Below, in pieces: positions 43,501 through 51,750 of a stretch of 64,000 nucleotides of DNA. Every line of letters begins with the position of its first letter. Position 1 is the stretch's first letter. The notes beneath the pieces are model-generated. The model was given only the letters and a program-made list of their open reading frames with translations. It made no database searches and was not told the origin of the DNA. The stretch lies in contig NZ_MJAK01000003.1 in assembly GCF_001742745.1 (NCBI RefSeq), positions 231,058 through 295,057 of the forward strand, given 5' to 3'. Both the position numbers and the translations under genes were made by a program. The DNA is from Curtobacterium sp. ER1/6 (GTDB lineage Bacteria > Actinomycetota > Actinomycetes > Actinomycetales > Microbacteriaceae).

Positions 43501-44820
43501 GCGTCGGCATCGGCGGTCCTCGCCCCCGTCGACCACGCGCTGCCGCGCGCTGGCGACGGGACGGCGCTGACCCTGGTCGTCCGGAACACGGGCAACACCA
43601 CGGTCCGGGACACCTCGGCGCACGTCGTCGACCGACCCGGCACCACGGTGCGCTGCCCCGCGGAACCGGTCGCGCCCGGAGACGAGGCCGCCTGCGAGGT
43701 CGACGGGTACCCGTTGACCCAGGACGACGTCGACGCCGGACGGGTCGACTTCGCCTTCGCCGTCACCGCGACCGGGACCGACGACCGGCAGGCCACCGCC
43801 TCGCCCACCGCCGGGGTGGACGTCGAGCGGCGCGCCCTGCTCGACGCGGAGCTGTCCGCGCACCTCGCGGCCTCGGAGCACGAGGTCCCGCGACCGGGTG
43901 ACCTCGTGGAACTCGCCGCGACGCTCCGGAACACCGGGAACGTCACGCTGCGTGACCCGCACGCCGAGATGGTCGAGGTCGCCGACGGCGCGGTGGACTG
44001 CCCCGCGGACCCGCTCGCGCCGGGCGAGTCGATCGTGTGCACCGTCACGGACCACGTCCTGACGCAGGGCGAGATCGAGGAGGGTGTCGTCCCGTTCGTC
44101 CTCGTCGGCACCGGCACCGGGCCCGACGACCACGAGGCAACCGACCGCGACGAGGTGCGCGTGGGGCTGCTCGCGGCCAACCGGCTCGACCTGCGGATGT
44201 CCCCGGTGGTCCGCACCGGCTCGGGCACGGTCCGTGCGGCCGGCGCGCACGAGGTGTTCCACGTCGGGGACGTCGTCGCGGTCCGCGGCACGCTGCAGGA
44301 CACCGGCAACCTCGAGGTGCACGGCATCCGCACCGGCGACGGGCAACCGGTGTCCTGTGCGGCGTCGACCCTGGCCCCGGGTGCGGAGACGACCTGCGAG
44401 GGGCGCTTCCACACGGTGACCGATGCCGACGTGCGCGCCGGTCACGTGCTGTTCCGCTCGCAGGCCCAGGGCCGGGTCACCCGTGCCGACGGCGCGACCG
44501 AGCAGGTCCGGGGGTCGGCGACGACCGGGCAGACCGAGGGGCACGGGGCGACACCGCTCGCCGCGACGGCTGACGGAGCCGAGCCGGGGGTCGACAGCCC
44601 GGCCTCGGTCGAGGCGCGGCCGGTCCGGGTTCTGTCGCAGGTCGTCCCGAACGAGGTGCCGGTCGAGGCCCGGCCCGGTGCGCTCGCGTTCACGGGGACC
44701 GAGGTCCTCCGGGCCGCGCTCCCCGCGGCCGCTGCCCTCCTGCTCGGTGGCGTCCTGCTCCTCGCCCGGTCACGGCGTCGCCGTCCGGTCGTCGACCGGG
44801 ACGGGCCGGCCGAGGCCTGA
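40579..44820 (+). CDS. Giant LAXTG-anchored surface protein with eight DUF11/DUF7507-like repeats
   Basis: The roughly 1413-residue protein has a signal region (TIAAVGAVVAVVSGALLSPQG), an N-terminal lectin-like beta domain (LFSEDFENG, GRFISFGVVAAAGSCG, GRFTSSGGLLFSGDTVQWRL) and eight repeats of about 110 residues between residues 427 and 1300. Each repeat contains an RNTGNVTLxDP type strand, CPxxPLAPGxxxxC and a TQxDVDAG helix. The end LAFTG (1369-1373), a hydrophobic helix and RSRRRR form a cell-wall sorting signal of the class E sortase (LAXTG) type. Proteins of this build are adhesins or stalks. Start choice is uncertain: GTG 40579 has AAGGAG only two bases away, and GTG 40627 gives a shorter, more canonical signal peptide but lacks a ribosome-binding site. 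Confidence 0.8.
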   Translation: MHFTYKRSRRGACRRTVTRTIAAVGAVVAVVSGALLSPQGAPAAPLPPVASRGDVHVVPGAQPRVLFSEDFENGMSTRPVMLNQFVGRNGEHYTAAPQWIDAQQCNGIVTSARSTAVSACGRNAEIRGLASVLGQAGGTDPGTNHAVSAWTEDRNVPVNAVQVEPTTPTHVGASGRFISFGVVAAAGSCGPEWAHPKLAFSLVDGTTERNVSDHAIDPCTEQGSATYSFGGQSYRAGRFTSSGGLLFSGDTVQWRLRNQQGSYSGNDGAIDGVTVLDSTPVLANAYAGEPFVGDTARMTARVVNTAERGSKPGWSFAEDLPEGLHIAPDPKTQTTCQGATVSAPAGGDALAVRNGSLARLAADCTVSFDVVADRAGTYTITPDDVTEHVGVDLPEPASVTFRAERNALAVTDRAVLTDGNDDDVADLGEQVAFASTVRNDGDVPVHGLEVTGRNGTVTCGADELAPGASTSCTSPARAVTQSDLDAGRIDDTVDATAVSRGGATVTGSASASVDTTESAPAVEATLRTVVDDGPPGVGGTVGLRLRVRNSGTVTLHDPTATIDDRPGFRVDCPDGPLAPGDAVDCAVDGRYTVIQEDVDRGSVPFAATVVAKDPRDGDVRGVARADQPTVAPAPAVGTRVTAALPDGAASAPGTVADVSVRVTNTGNVTLTDPASTFTRPAGITATCPPGPLAPGASVDCATSGYPLTQQDVDAGAVRFDVRSTGVAPDGTTVSATDATTLAVAQEARITTTLTAARADQDRAPRAGDHVRLTAVLTNVGNVTVHDPRPTGVEATCPKGALPPGNEHACAVEDHVLTQREIDEGSVGFALHVVATAPDGGSVEADDRAAVPLAAAPSIAVGATSALAPSGHEVPFAGDDAQLTTTVENTGNVTLHDVTAVVRGRGDTRVHCPDEDLAPGDRTTCTVDRVALTQAEIDAGTVHFDVDGRGSAPSDAEVTATAPIDLPLPRATAITASASAVLAPVDHALPRAGDGTALTLVVRNTGNTTVRDTSAHVVDRPGTTVRCPAEPVAPGDEAACEVDGYPLTQDDVDAGRVDFAFAVTATGTDDRQATASPTAGVDVERRALLDAELSAHLAASEHEVPRPGDLVELAATLRNTGNVTLRDPHAEMVEVADGAVDCPADPLAPGESIVCTVTDHVLTQGEIEEGVVPFVLVGTGTGPDDHEATDRDEVRVGLLAANRLDLRMSPVVRTGSGTVRAAGAHEVFHVGDVVAVRGTLQDTGNLEVHGIRTGDGQPVSCAASTLAPGAETTCEGRFHTVTDADVRAGHVLFRSQAQGRVTRADGATEQVRGSATTGQTEGHGATPLAATADGAEPGVDSPASVEARPVRVLSQVVPNEVPVEARPGALAFTGTEVLRAALPAAAALLLGGVLLLARSRRRRPVVDRDGPAEA

Positions 44821-44830
44821 CGGACACGAC

Positions 44831-44871
44831 GGATCCGCCCCGTCCGGCCACGCGGCCGGGCGGGGCGGACC
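44831..44871. terminator. 18-19-bp hairpin after the adhesin
   Basis: Arm 44831-44849 pairs with 44854-44871, with two G-U-tolerated changes and a four-base loop. It lies 11 bases after the adhesin stop and converges with the gene at 44874. Confidence 0.7.
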
Positions 44872-44873
44872 GG

Positions 44874-45272
44874 TCACGCCAGGGCGTCGGTGACGTACTC
44901 CAGCAGTGCGGCGGCGTAGGCCTCGGCCGCGTCGTCGCTCCGGAACTCCCGGGCCGTCCCGCCGATCGTCGCCGTCACGACGAACCCGGCGGTCAGCGAC
45001 ACGAACGCCGGGCCGAGCAGGTCGCGCAGCTGGTCCTCGCGCGGGAGCCACAGCGACTCGGACGCCTCGACCGAGTCGAGCGCCCACTCGGTCGTCCCGT
45101 TGAAGCCGAGCACGGTGCCGCTCGGGTAGTCGTGCCGCTCCACCGTCATCTCGGAGACGGTGTAGACGTCGTCGTCGACCCCGGGCTTGTCGATGACGAA
45201 GCGGTCGCCGGTCGCCGGGTGCCAGCGGAGTCCGGCGTCGCGGAGCGACCGGGCGAGTTCGACGGTGATCAC
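44874..45272 (-). CDS. Conserved actinobacterial protein of unknown function (132 aa)
   Basis: The soluble 132-residue protein begins MITVELARSLRDAGLRWHPA, then has DRFVIDKPGVDDDVYTVSEMTVERHDYPSG and LWLPREDQLRDLLG. I recognise this pattern from actinobacterial proteins sometimes labelled CpaE-like pilus assembly; I see no ATPase motifs, so I do not adopt that name. No signal or membrane segment occurs. The proposed GTG start at 45272 is the only reasonable one. It is divergent from the beta-mannosidase gene; the 279-base gap between them shows a possible -10 (TACTAG near 45350) but no firm promoter. Confidence 0.65.
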   Translation of the reverse strand: MITVELARSLRDAGLRWHPATGDRFVIDKPGVDDDVYTVSEMTVERHDYPSGTVLGFNGTTEWALDSVEASESLWLPREDQLRDLLGPAFVSLTAGFVVTATIGGTAREFRSDDAAEAYAAALLEYVTDALA

Positions 45273-45551
45273 GGCACCACCCTGCCACGCACCGACGGTG
45301 CGCGTCGCGCGGACCCGGGCGGCGGCGTAGGTGTCGGCAAGGTCGCCGTACTAGCATCGCCGAGCACCCCCGCGCGCGGCGAGCAGTCGTCCGCGCGCGC
45401 GGACGCGACGATGCCCGGGCGACCGGTGCCGCGCCTCCCGGCCGCTGCCGCGACCACGGGCACGAGCGCCGGCCGGCGTCCCGGTCCGGGTCGGCGACCA
45501 GCCGGTCCGGGTCCCGTCCGCCCCACCCCGTCCGCCCAGCAAAGGACCCGC

Positions 45552-48311
45552 ATGACCCTCGAGCGCGAGGAACTCCGCGACGACTGGACCGTGGCGATCG
45601 CCGGCGACCAGGTGCCGGCCGGAGCGCCGGCCGGGATCGCGGGTCGCACGATCCCCGCCACGGTGCCGGGGCAGGTGCACACGGACCTCGAACGCGAGGG
45701 ACTCGTCGCGGACCCGACCTTCGACCGCAACGAGGACGGCGCGAAGTGGGTCGGACGGGCCGACTGGGTCTACCGGCGAAGCGTGGACGTCGCACCGCGG
45801 GGCCACGAGCGCGTCGACCTCGTCTGCGAGGGCCTGGACACCGTCGCGGAGCTGAGCCTCGACGGCGTGGTCGTCGGCACCACCCGGAACATGCACCGGC
45901 GGTACCGGTTCGACCTCAACGACGTGCCGGGTGCCACGGGCGACCGCGAGCTCGAGCTGCTCTTCGAGTCGCCGTACCGCGAGGCCGGCCGTGTCGCCGC
46001 CCGCGCCGGGTCCATGCCCGGGCCGTACGACGAGCCGTTCCCCTACGTCCGCAAGCAGGCGTCGAACTTCGGCTGGGACTGGGGACTCACCGCGGTGACG
46101 AGCGGACCGTGGCGTCCCGTCGCGATCGAGCGCTGGTCGACGGCCCGCCTCGCCGAGGTGAAGCCGCTGGTCGACGTCGAGGCCGGCGAGGGCGTCCTCG
46201 ACGCCCACGTCCGCGTCGAGCGCTCCGGGATGAACGACCTCGACCAGGACGGCGAGGACGACGACCTCGTGCTCGTCGTCACGGTCGCCGGCCCCACGGC
46301 CGACGGCGGGACGACCCGGCAGCGTTCGCGGGCACAGCTGACGCCGAAGGACGACGAGACGGTCGTCACGGTGCGCGTGCCCGAGGTGCGGCGCTGGTGG
46401 CCGCGCGGCTACGGGGAGCAGCCCCGGTACGACGTGACCGTCGAGCTGCAGACCGTCGACGGCGAGGTCCTCGACCGTCGGACGGCGAGGACGGGCTTCC
46501 GCTCGGCCCGCATCGACACCGCCGACGACGCCGTCGGCAAGCCCTTCACCGTCGTGGTGAACGGCACCGTGATCGACGTGCGCGGGGTGAACTGGATCCC
46601 CGACGACGTCATCGTGTCCCGGGTCGACCGGCAGCGGGTGGCCGACCGGCTCCGGGTCGCCGCGGACCTCGGCGTGAACCTCGTCCGGGTCTGGGGCGGT
46701 GGCGTCTACGAGTCCGACGACTTCTACGACGTGTGCGACGAGGCCGGCCTGCTCGTCTGGCAGGACTTCGCCTTCGCGTGCGCGGCCTACCCCGAGATCG
46801 AGCCGATCCGCAGCGAGGTCGTCGCCGAGGCCCGCGACAACGTCGCACGCCTGGCCGGCCACCCGTCGCTCGTGGTCTGGAACGGCAACAACGAGAACAT
46901 CTGGCTGCACGACGCGGACGGCTGGGCCGACGAGCTCGGCGACCGCGGCTGGGGCCTCGACTACTACCTCGACCTGCTCCCGACGATCGTCGACGCCGTC
47001 GACCCGTCGCGCTTCTACACGGTCGCGTCGCCCTGGTCGGGTTCCGAGAACCTGCCCGCCAACGACGTCGACCACGAGACGCACCACTCGTGGGACGTCT
47101 GGAACCGCCTCTCCGACGACCACTACCGCGACTCGGTGCCGCGCTTCGTCTCGGAGTTCGGCTGGCAGGCGCCGCCCGCCTGGCGCACCCTGCGCGAGGC
47201 CGTGACGGACGAGCCGCTGCGCGTGGACTCGCCCGGCGTCGTGCACCACCAGAAGGCCGACGACGGCATGGGCAAGCTCGCCCGCGGGATCGCGCCGCGG
47301 TTCGGCACGGTGGACCCGGCGGACCTCGACCGCTGGCACTACCTGACGCAGCTCCAGCAGACGCGCGCGATCGCGACCGCCGTCGAGCACTGGCGGACGC
47401 ACTGGCCGCGCAACACGGGCGTGGTCGTCTGGCAGCTCAACGACCTGTGGCCGGTGGCGTCGTGGTCGGCGGTCGACTCCGCGGGGCGGCTCAAGCCGCT
47501 CGCGCACGAGCTGCGTCGGCTGTACGACGACGTCCTGCTGGCGATCCGTCCCGTCGCGCGTGCGGCCACCGACGACGGTGCGGCCAGCGACGACGGTGCG
47601 GCACCGACGTCGTCCGACGACCGGTCGGGAGGCGCGGACCGCGACGGTACGTCGGCTCCCGCCGACGGGGCGGCCGGGACCGCACCCGCCGGCGCCGCGG
47701 ACGGGACCACCGAGCCCGGCGGCCTGGTGGACACCCTGTCGCTGGGGGTGTCGCCGGGGTCCTTCGGCGGTTCGCCCGTCGAGGTCGCCGTCCGCTCCGC
47801 GCGTGCCGGGCGCGACAGCGTGGTCCGGATCCGTCGCATGCACGTCTCGGGCACGATCCTCGCCGAGGTGACGCTGCCCGTCCGGCTGTCCGAGGCCGGC
47901 GTCGCCGTCGTCCCGCTGCCGGAGTCCGTCGGCGTCGTCGACGACCCGACCCGCGAGCTCGTGGTCGCGGACATGGACTGGCGCCGTGCGGTCTGGACCG
48001 CGGCGCCGGACCAGGACGTGCGCTGGGAGCCGGCGCGGTACCGCACGACGGTGTCACCGGCTGCAGACGGCGACGGTCACGACCTGGTCGTCGAGGCGGC
48101 GTCGCTCGTGCGGGACCTGCTCGTGCAGCCCGACCGCGTGGCGCCGACCGGCACGGTGGACCGCGGGTTCATGACGCTGCTGCCGGGTGAGCGCGTCGGC
48201 TTCCGGGTCCGTGGGCTGTCCGACGCGGAGGCCGCGCGCCTGGTCGAGGGGCCGGTGCTGTGGTCGCTCGCGGACGTCCTCCACACGGTGGAAGATCGCA
48301 CACCGTACTGA
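45552..48311 (+). CDS. GH2 beta-mannosidase
   Basis: The 919-residue enzyme shows the beta-mannosidase branch of GH2: WVGRADWVYRRSVD near the N-terminus, LVCEGLDTVAELSLDG, KQASNFGWDWG, VRGVNWIPDDVI, the acid/base Glu in WNGNNEN and the nucleophile in FVSEFGWQAPP. No signal peptide is present, so it cleaves imported manno-oligosaccharides or glycans in the cytoplasm. Residues about 671-725 are an Asp/Ala/Gly/Thr-rich low-complexity insert between the barrel and the C-terminal beta domain, not usual in the family. ATG 45552 follows AAAGGA. A promoter for the next gene lies at its very end (TATACT, 48312). Confidence 0.9.
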   Translation: MTLEREELRDDWTVAIAGDQVPAGAPAGIAGRTIPATVPGQVHTDLEREGLVADPTFDRNEDGAKWVGRADWVYRRSVDVAPRGHERVDLVCEGLDTVAELSLDGVVVGTTRNMHRRYRFDLNDVPGATGDRELELLFESPYREAGRVAARAGSMPGPYDEPFPYVRKQASNFGWDWGLTAVTSGPWRPVAIERWSTARLAEVKPLVDVEAGEGVLDAHVRVERSGMNDLDQDGEDDDLVLVVTVAGPTADGGTTRQRSRAQLTPKDDETVVTVRVPEVRRWWPRGYGEQPRYDVTVELQTVDGEVLDRRTARTGFRSARIDTADDAVGKPFTVVVNGTVIDVRGVNWIPDDVIVSRVDRQRVADRLRVAADLGVNLVRVWGGGVYESDDFYDVCDEAGLLVWQDFAFACAAYPEIEPIRSEVVAEARDNVARLAGHPSLVVWNGNNENIWLHDADGWADELGDRGWGLDYYLDLLPTIVDAVDPSRFYTVASPWSGSENLPANDVDHETHHSWDVWNRLSDDHYRDSVPRFVSEFGWQAPPAWRTLREAVTDEPLRVDSPGVVHHQKADDGMGKLARGIAPRFGTVDPADLDRWHYLTQLQQTRAIATAVEHWRTHWPRNTGVVVWQLNDLWPVASWSAVDSAGRLKPLAHELRRLYDDVLLAIRPVARAATDDGAASDDGAAPTSSDDRSGGADRDGTSAPADGAAGTAPAGAADGTTEPGGLVDTLSLGVSPGSFGGSPVEVAVRSARAGRDSVVRIRRMHVSGTILAEVTLPVRLSEAGVAVVPLPESVGVVDDPTRELVVADMDWRRAVWTAAPDQDVRWEPARYRTTVSPAADGDGHDLVVEAASLVRDLLVQPDRVAPTGTVDRGFMTLLPGERVGFRVRGLSDAEAARLVEGPVLWSLADVLHTVEDRTPY

Positions 48312-48317
48312 TATACT
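48312..48317 (+). promoter_or_regulatory. -10 box of the sugar-transferase promoter
   Basis: TATACT directly after the mannosidase stop is a near-consensus -10, 67 bases before the sugar-transferase ATG. The -35 must lie within the end of the mannosidase gene; no strong match is seen there, so confidence is moderate. Confidence 0.55.
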
Positions 48318-48383
48318 GGCCGGGTCCGGTGCTCCCGGGCCCGGCACGGAACCCGCCTGCCGGTCACCGTCCGGAGGTGCTCG

Positions 48384-49850
48384 ATGTCGCTCGCAGTGCG
48401 TCAGTCGTCCTCGAGCACGCCGCGACGAGCCGCTCCCGCCGGCGCCACGTCCGGGTTCTCCCTCGCCGTCGGCATGCTCGACCTCGGGCTGCTCATCGTC
48501 GCGTTCGGGGTCGCACACGCCCTCCGGTTCCCGTGGGAGGTCTCCGGCCCCGCCGCCGGCTCCGGCTGGACCGAGGTCGTGACGGCTCCGGCGGTCGTGC
48601 TGCTCTGGATGCTCCTGCTCTCGGGCTTCCGGACGCGTGACCCGCGCATCGCCGGGATCGGCAGCGAGGAGTACCGCCGGCTCGTCACCGCGAGTCTCGT
48701 CGCCGGCGCGACCGTCGCCGTGGTCGCGTACGCCACACGTCTCGACATCGCCCGGGGGTACGTCGCCATCGCGTTCCCGCTCGGCCTCGTCCTGCTCGCC
48801 CTCGGGCGGAAGGGCGTCCGGACGGTCCTCGCCCATCGCCGCGCCCTGGGGCAGCAGCTGCTCGACGTCCTGCTCGTCGGCGACCTCGACGACGTCCGGT
48901 ACGTCGGGCGGCGGATCGCTGCCACGCCGGCTGCCGGGTACCGCGTCGCCGCGGTCGTGTCCGACTGCGCCGAGGTGGGTGCCGGGGTCGACCTCGGCAC
49001 GGCCGAGGCCGAGGTCGTCGGCGGCATCGACGACGTGCTCGACGTGGCTTCCGACACGGGCGTTGCGGCCGTGGTGGTGGCCGGTGCCGTGCGCGGCGGC
49101 CACGAACGGCTGCGCCGACTCGGGTGGCAGCTCGAGGAGCGGGGCGTCGAGCTCGTCGTCTCCTCGCCGCTCGCCGACATCGCGGCTGGGCGGGTGCACG
49201 AGCGACCGGTCGACGGGTTGCCGCTCATGCACGTCGAGGCCCCCGACTACCGCTGCCGCCGGGGCAAGCGGCTGCTCGACGTGGTCGGCGCCACCGCCGG
49301 GCTGGTCGTGCTCGCACCGCTGCTGGCGGCCATCGCCCTCGTCATCCGACTCGACGACGGCGGGCCGGTGTTCTTCCGGCAGCGCCGCGTCGGACGGGGG
49401 GCGCAGGAGTTCTCGATCCTCAAGTTCCGGACGATGTGCGTCGACGCCGAGGCACGGATCGCCGAGCTCGCCGCCGGGAACGAGGGCTCGGGGCCCCTCT
49501 TCAAGCTGCAGCGCGACCCCAGGGTGACCCGGGTGGGCGCGTTCCTCCGGCGGACGTCGCTCGACGAGCTCCCGCAGCTGTGGAACGTCCTCACCGGTTC
49601 GATGAGCCTCGTCGGTCCCCGTCCCGCGCTGCCGAGCGAGGTTGCCGTCTACGAGGACTTCGCCGATCGTCGGTTGCTCGTGACCCCCGGCATGACCGGG
49701 TTGTGGCAGGTCAGCGGCCGCTCGGACCTCGACTGGGCCGAAGGGGTCCGGCTCGACCTGCACTACGTCGAGAACTGGTCGTTCCTCCACGACCTCGTCA
49801 TCCTCGCCAGGACGGTCCCGTCCGTCCTGCGGTCCCGCGGCGCCTACTAG
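48384..49850 (+). CDS. Undecaprenyl-phosphate sugar phosphotransferase (WbaP/WcaJ type)
   Basis: The 488-residue polyprenyl-phosphate sugar-1-phosphate transferase has four N-terminal helices (LAVGMLDLGLLIVAFGVAHAL and on), a cytoplasmic CoA-binding-like domain (LLDVLLVGDLDDVRYVGRRI) and the C-terminal catalytic domain: KRLLDVVGATAGLVVLAPLL helix, FFRQRRVGRGAQEFSILKFRTM, RRTSLDELPQLWNVLTGSMS, VGPRPALP, VTPGMTGLWQVSGRSDL. It loads the first sugar onto the lipid carrier for an exopolysaccharide. ATG 48384 follows CGGAGG. The polymerase and chain-length genes lie 24 kb away, so the locus is split. Confidence 0.93.
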   Translation: MSLAVRQSSSSTPRRAAPAGATSGFSLAVGMLDLGLLIVAFGVAHALRFPWEVSGPAAGSGWTEVVTAPAVVLLWMLLLSGFRTRDPRIAGIGSEEYRRLVTASLVAGATVAVVAYATRLDIARGYVAIAFPLGLVLLALGRKGVRTVLAHRRALGQQLLDVLLVGDLDDVRYVGRRIAATPAAGYRVAAVVSDCAEVGAGVDLGTAEAEVVGGIDDVLDVASDTGVAAVVVAGAVRGGHERLRRLGWQLEERGVELVVSSPLADIAAGRVHERPVDGLPLMHVEAPDYRCRRGKRLLDVVGATAGLVVLAPLLAAIALVIRLDDGGPVFFRQRRVGRGAQEFSILKFRTMCVDAEARIAELAAGNEGSGPLFKLQRDPRVTRVGAFLRRTSLDELPQLWNVLTGSMSLVGPRPALPSEVAVYEDFADRRLLVTPGMTGLWQVSGRSDLDWAEGVRLDLHYVENWSFLHDLVILARTVPSVLRSRGAY

Positions 49851-49896
49851 CCGCCCCACCGACCCCGGCCGTGCCTTGACCCGCGGCCGGAACGGC

Positions 49897-49929
49897 GCAC
49901 CCCCGGAGAGCAACGGCCTCCGGGGGTGC
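49897..49929. terminator. 12-bp hairpin after the sugar-transferase gene
   Basis: GCACCCCCGGAG (49897-49908) pairs exactly with 49918-49929 across a nine-base loop, 47 bases after the stop. It is a probable terminator. The rest of the gap to tatA holds no gene. Confidence 0.7.
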
Positions 49930-50070
49930 TGCCTGTGTGAACGGTGTCCGTTCCTGCTCCGGCCTGGGATTCGGAGCGATGGGGGAGTTACCATGTCGGG
50001 ACACGCTCTTCCGCTGGTCCGATCGACGACGATCGGGCGAGTGACGCCAGAACCAGGACAAGGAGTCAAC

Positions 50071-50355
50071 ATGTTCGCAGGCCTCACAGGGCTCCACCTG
50101 CTGATCATCCTCGGGATCGTCATCCTGCTCTTCGGTGCGACCAAGCTCCCGGCGCTCGCCAAGGGCCTCGGCCAGTCGATCAACATCTTCAAGAAGGAGA
50201 TGGGCGACGACAAGAAGAACGACGACGGCACGGTGAACACCGTCGTGACCGACCCGGCCGCTCAGCACACGGCGCAGCCGACCGCGCAGCCCGTCGTCAA
50301 CCCCGGTCCCTCGGTGCAGCCCAACGCGCACTCGAGCGCCGAGCCCAAGAACTAG
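50071..50355 (+). CDS. tatA: Twin-arginine translocase subunit TatA
   Basis: The 94-residue protein has a short N-terminus, one membrane helix (LHLLIILGIVILLFGATKLP) and the amphipathic helix with the FGATKLPALAK hinge, followed by a polar Gln/Thr/Pro tail. TatA oligomers form the pore for folded Tat substrates, including perhaps the galactoside-binding lipoprotein above. No tatB or tatC is adjacent; in actinobacteria tatA is often with tatC, so the isolation is slightly unusual. ATG 50071 follows AAGGAG. Confidence 0.92.
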   Translation: MFAGLTGLHLLIILGIVILLFGATKLPALAKGLGQSINIFKKEMGDDKKNDDGTVNTVVTDPAAQHTAQPTAQPVVNPGPSVQPNAHSSAEPKN

Positions 50356-50379
50356 GACACCCAGCCCCGTCCTGTCGGC

Positions 50380-50410
50380 AGCCCCCGCGACCATGTCGGT
50401 CGCGGGGGCT
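50380..50410. terminator. 13-bp hairpin after tatA
   Basis: AGCCCCCGCGACC (50380-50392) pairs exactly with 50398-50410 across a five-base loop, 25 bases after the tatA stop. It lies between convergent tatA and the acyltransferase-like gene. Confidence 0.8.
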
Positions 50411-50456
50411 TCGGCGTTCGCCGGGGCTCCGTCCCCGCGGGGTCGGTGCGGAGCGG

Positions 50457-51674
50457 TCAGGCGGTCGCAGGCCGGGGATCGTCGAGCGCTCGGGACGCGC
50501 GGCGGATCAGGGCCTCGAGCGGCCCCCGTCGACCCGACCGGTCCACGAGCAGCGCGGTGACGACCGCCACGACGGCGAGCACGGTGAACGGGAACCACCC
50601 GTGCAGCGCGGGCACCGGGTCCGGGTTGCCAGCGGCGAACCAGGCACCGATCGCCAGGATGTGCCCGCAGTACAGCGTCAGGGCGAGGCGGCCGACCGCG
50701 CGCAGCGGCAGGAGGACCGACGAGAGCCGGACGGCGACGAGGCAGAGTGCGGCGAGGACGGCCAGAGCGGTCCCGAGCGCTCCGACGAGCTCGAACGACG
50801 AGCCCGAGTGCGGCGTGATGTCGAGCAGCCGCGCCCACTCGATCTGCGGGAACGGCGGGAACTCCGGTCGGAGCTGCACCACGTCGGGTCCGCCGCTCGG
50901 CACGGTCTTCGACACGGGTCCTGCCCCGCCGCCCGACGTCACGGGGACCAGCATCCCGACCGGGCCGACGACGCCGAGCGCCGATCCGAGGAGGGCGCCG
51001 CCGCCGTACCCGACCACGGCCATCGCGGTGCCGACGACCAGCATCCGGCGGAGCACCGGTGCGCGGTCGAGGCCGAGTCGTGCGACGAGCACCCCGGCGA
51101 GCACGACGCCGAACCAGGACACCGCCGGGTAGCCGACGAACAGCAGGTCGGCGGTGCCGCTCCCGCTCATCTCGACGACGGCCTGACCGACCAGTGCGAG
51201 CACGGGTCCGACGCCCAGGGAGAGCGCGGTCGCGAGGACGACCCAGCGGAGCCGGAGCCGGAGGAAGGGCAGCGCGGCCACGAACAGGACCGCGTAGGTC
51301 GGCAGGATGACGAGGACGCCGCCGGGGACGAGCGTGAGGAGCGCGCCGATCGCCAGGAGCACCGCGGCGCGGGCCAGCACGTGCCGACGGTCGCGCAGGA
51401 GACCGCTTCCGGGACGGCCGGTCGGCGCGCGTCCGGTCAGCTCTGGATCGGCACGCGGTCCGGTGGTGAGCAGGACGAGCGAGACGCCGGCGCACAGGGC
51501 GAACAGGACCGAGGACCGGCCGTTCACGAGGTCGGGCCAGCTCGACGGATCCGTCCAGTCGAAGAGCGTGTCCGCCGCCCCGACGTGGGCGGAGAACATG
51601 CCGAGGACGGCGAGCCCGCGAGCGGCGTCGAGACCGGCGAGACGTGGACGGGTGGGGGCAATGACATGTTGCAT
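50457..51674 (-). CDS. Multi-pass membrane protein of the heparan-glucosaminide acetyltransferase-like (DUF1624/DUF418) type
   Basis: The 405-residue protein has about ten hydrophobic segments and starts RLAGLDAARGLAVLGMFSAHV, the N-terminal signature of the acyltransferase-like DUF418/DUF1624 group. Members transfer or shuttle acyl groups across the membrane for surface glycans, or have no known role. The ATG at 51674 lacks a Shine-Dalgarno sequence; it may be leaderless or start a few codons earlier. It is divergent from the MFS gene at 51751 across 76 bases, so the two may share regulation, for example of envelope modification. Confidence 0.7.
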   Translation of the reverse strand: MQHVIAPTRPRLAGLDAARGLAVLGMFSAHVGAADTLFDWTDPSSWPDLVNGRSSVLFALCAGVSLVLLTTGPRADPELTGRAPTGRPGSGLLRDRRHVLARAAVLLAIGALLTLVPGGVLVILPTYAVLFVAALPFLRLRLRWVVLATALSLGVGPVLALVGQAVVEMSGSGTADLLFVGYPAVSWFGVVLAGVLVARLGLDRAPVLRRMLVVGTAMAVVGYGGGALLGSALGVVGPVGMLVPVTSGGGAGPVSKTVPSGGPDVVQLRPEFPPFPQIEWARLLDITPHSGSSFELVGALGTALAVLAALCLVAVRLSSVLLPLRAVGRLALTLYCGHILAIGAWFAAGNPDPVPALHGWFPFTVLAVVAVVTALLVDRSGRRGPLEALIRRASRALDDPRPATA

Positions 51675-51750
51675 GTCGATGATGCTCGCGAGCGCGCTGT
51701 TTCGTCGGTGCAACCGGTCGCCGGGTGTCGCCGGCGAGGATGATGGGCGC

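Noticed and set aside
44874..45272. Naming the 132-aa gene as CpaE pilus assembly protein
   Set aside because: It has no ParA/MinD-like ATPase motif and is far too short; the name appears to be carried over between annotations, so I leave it unnamed.
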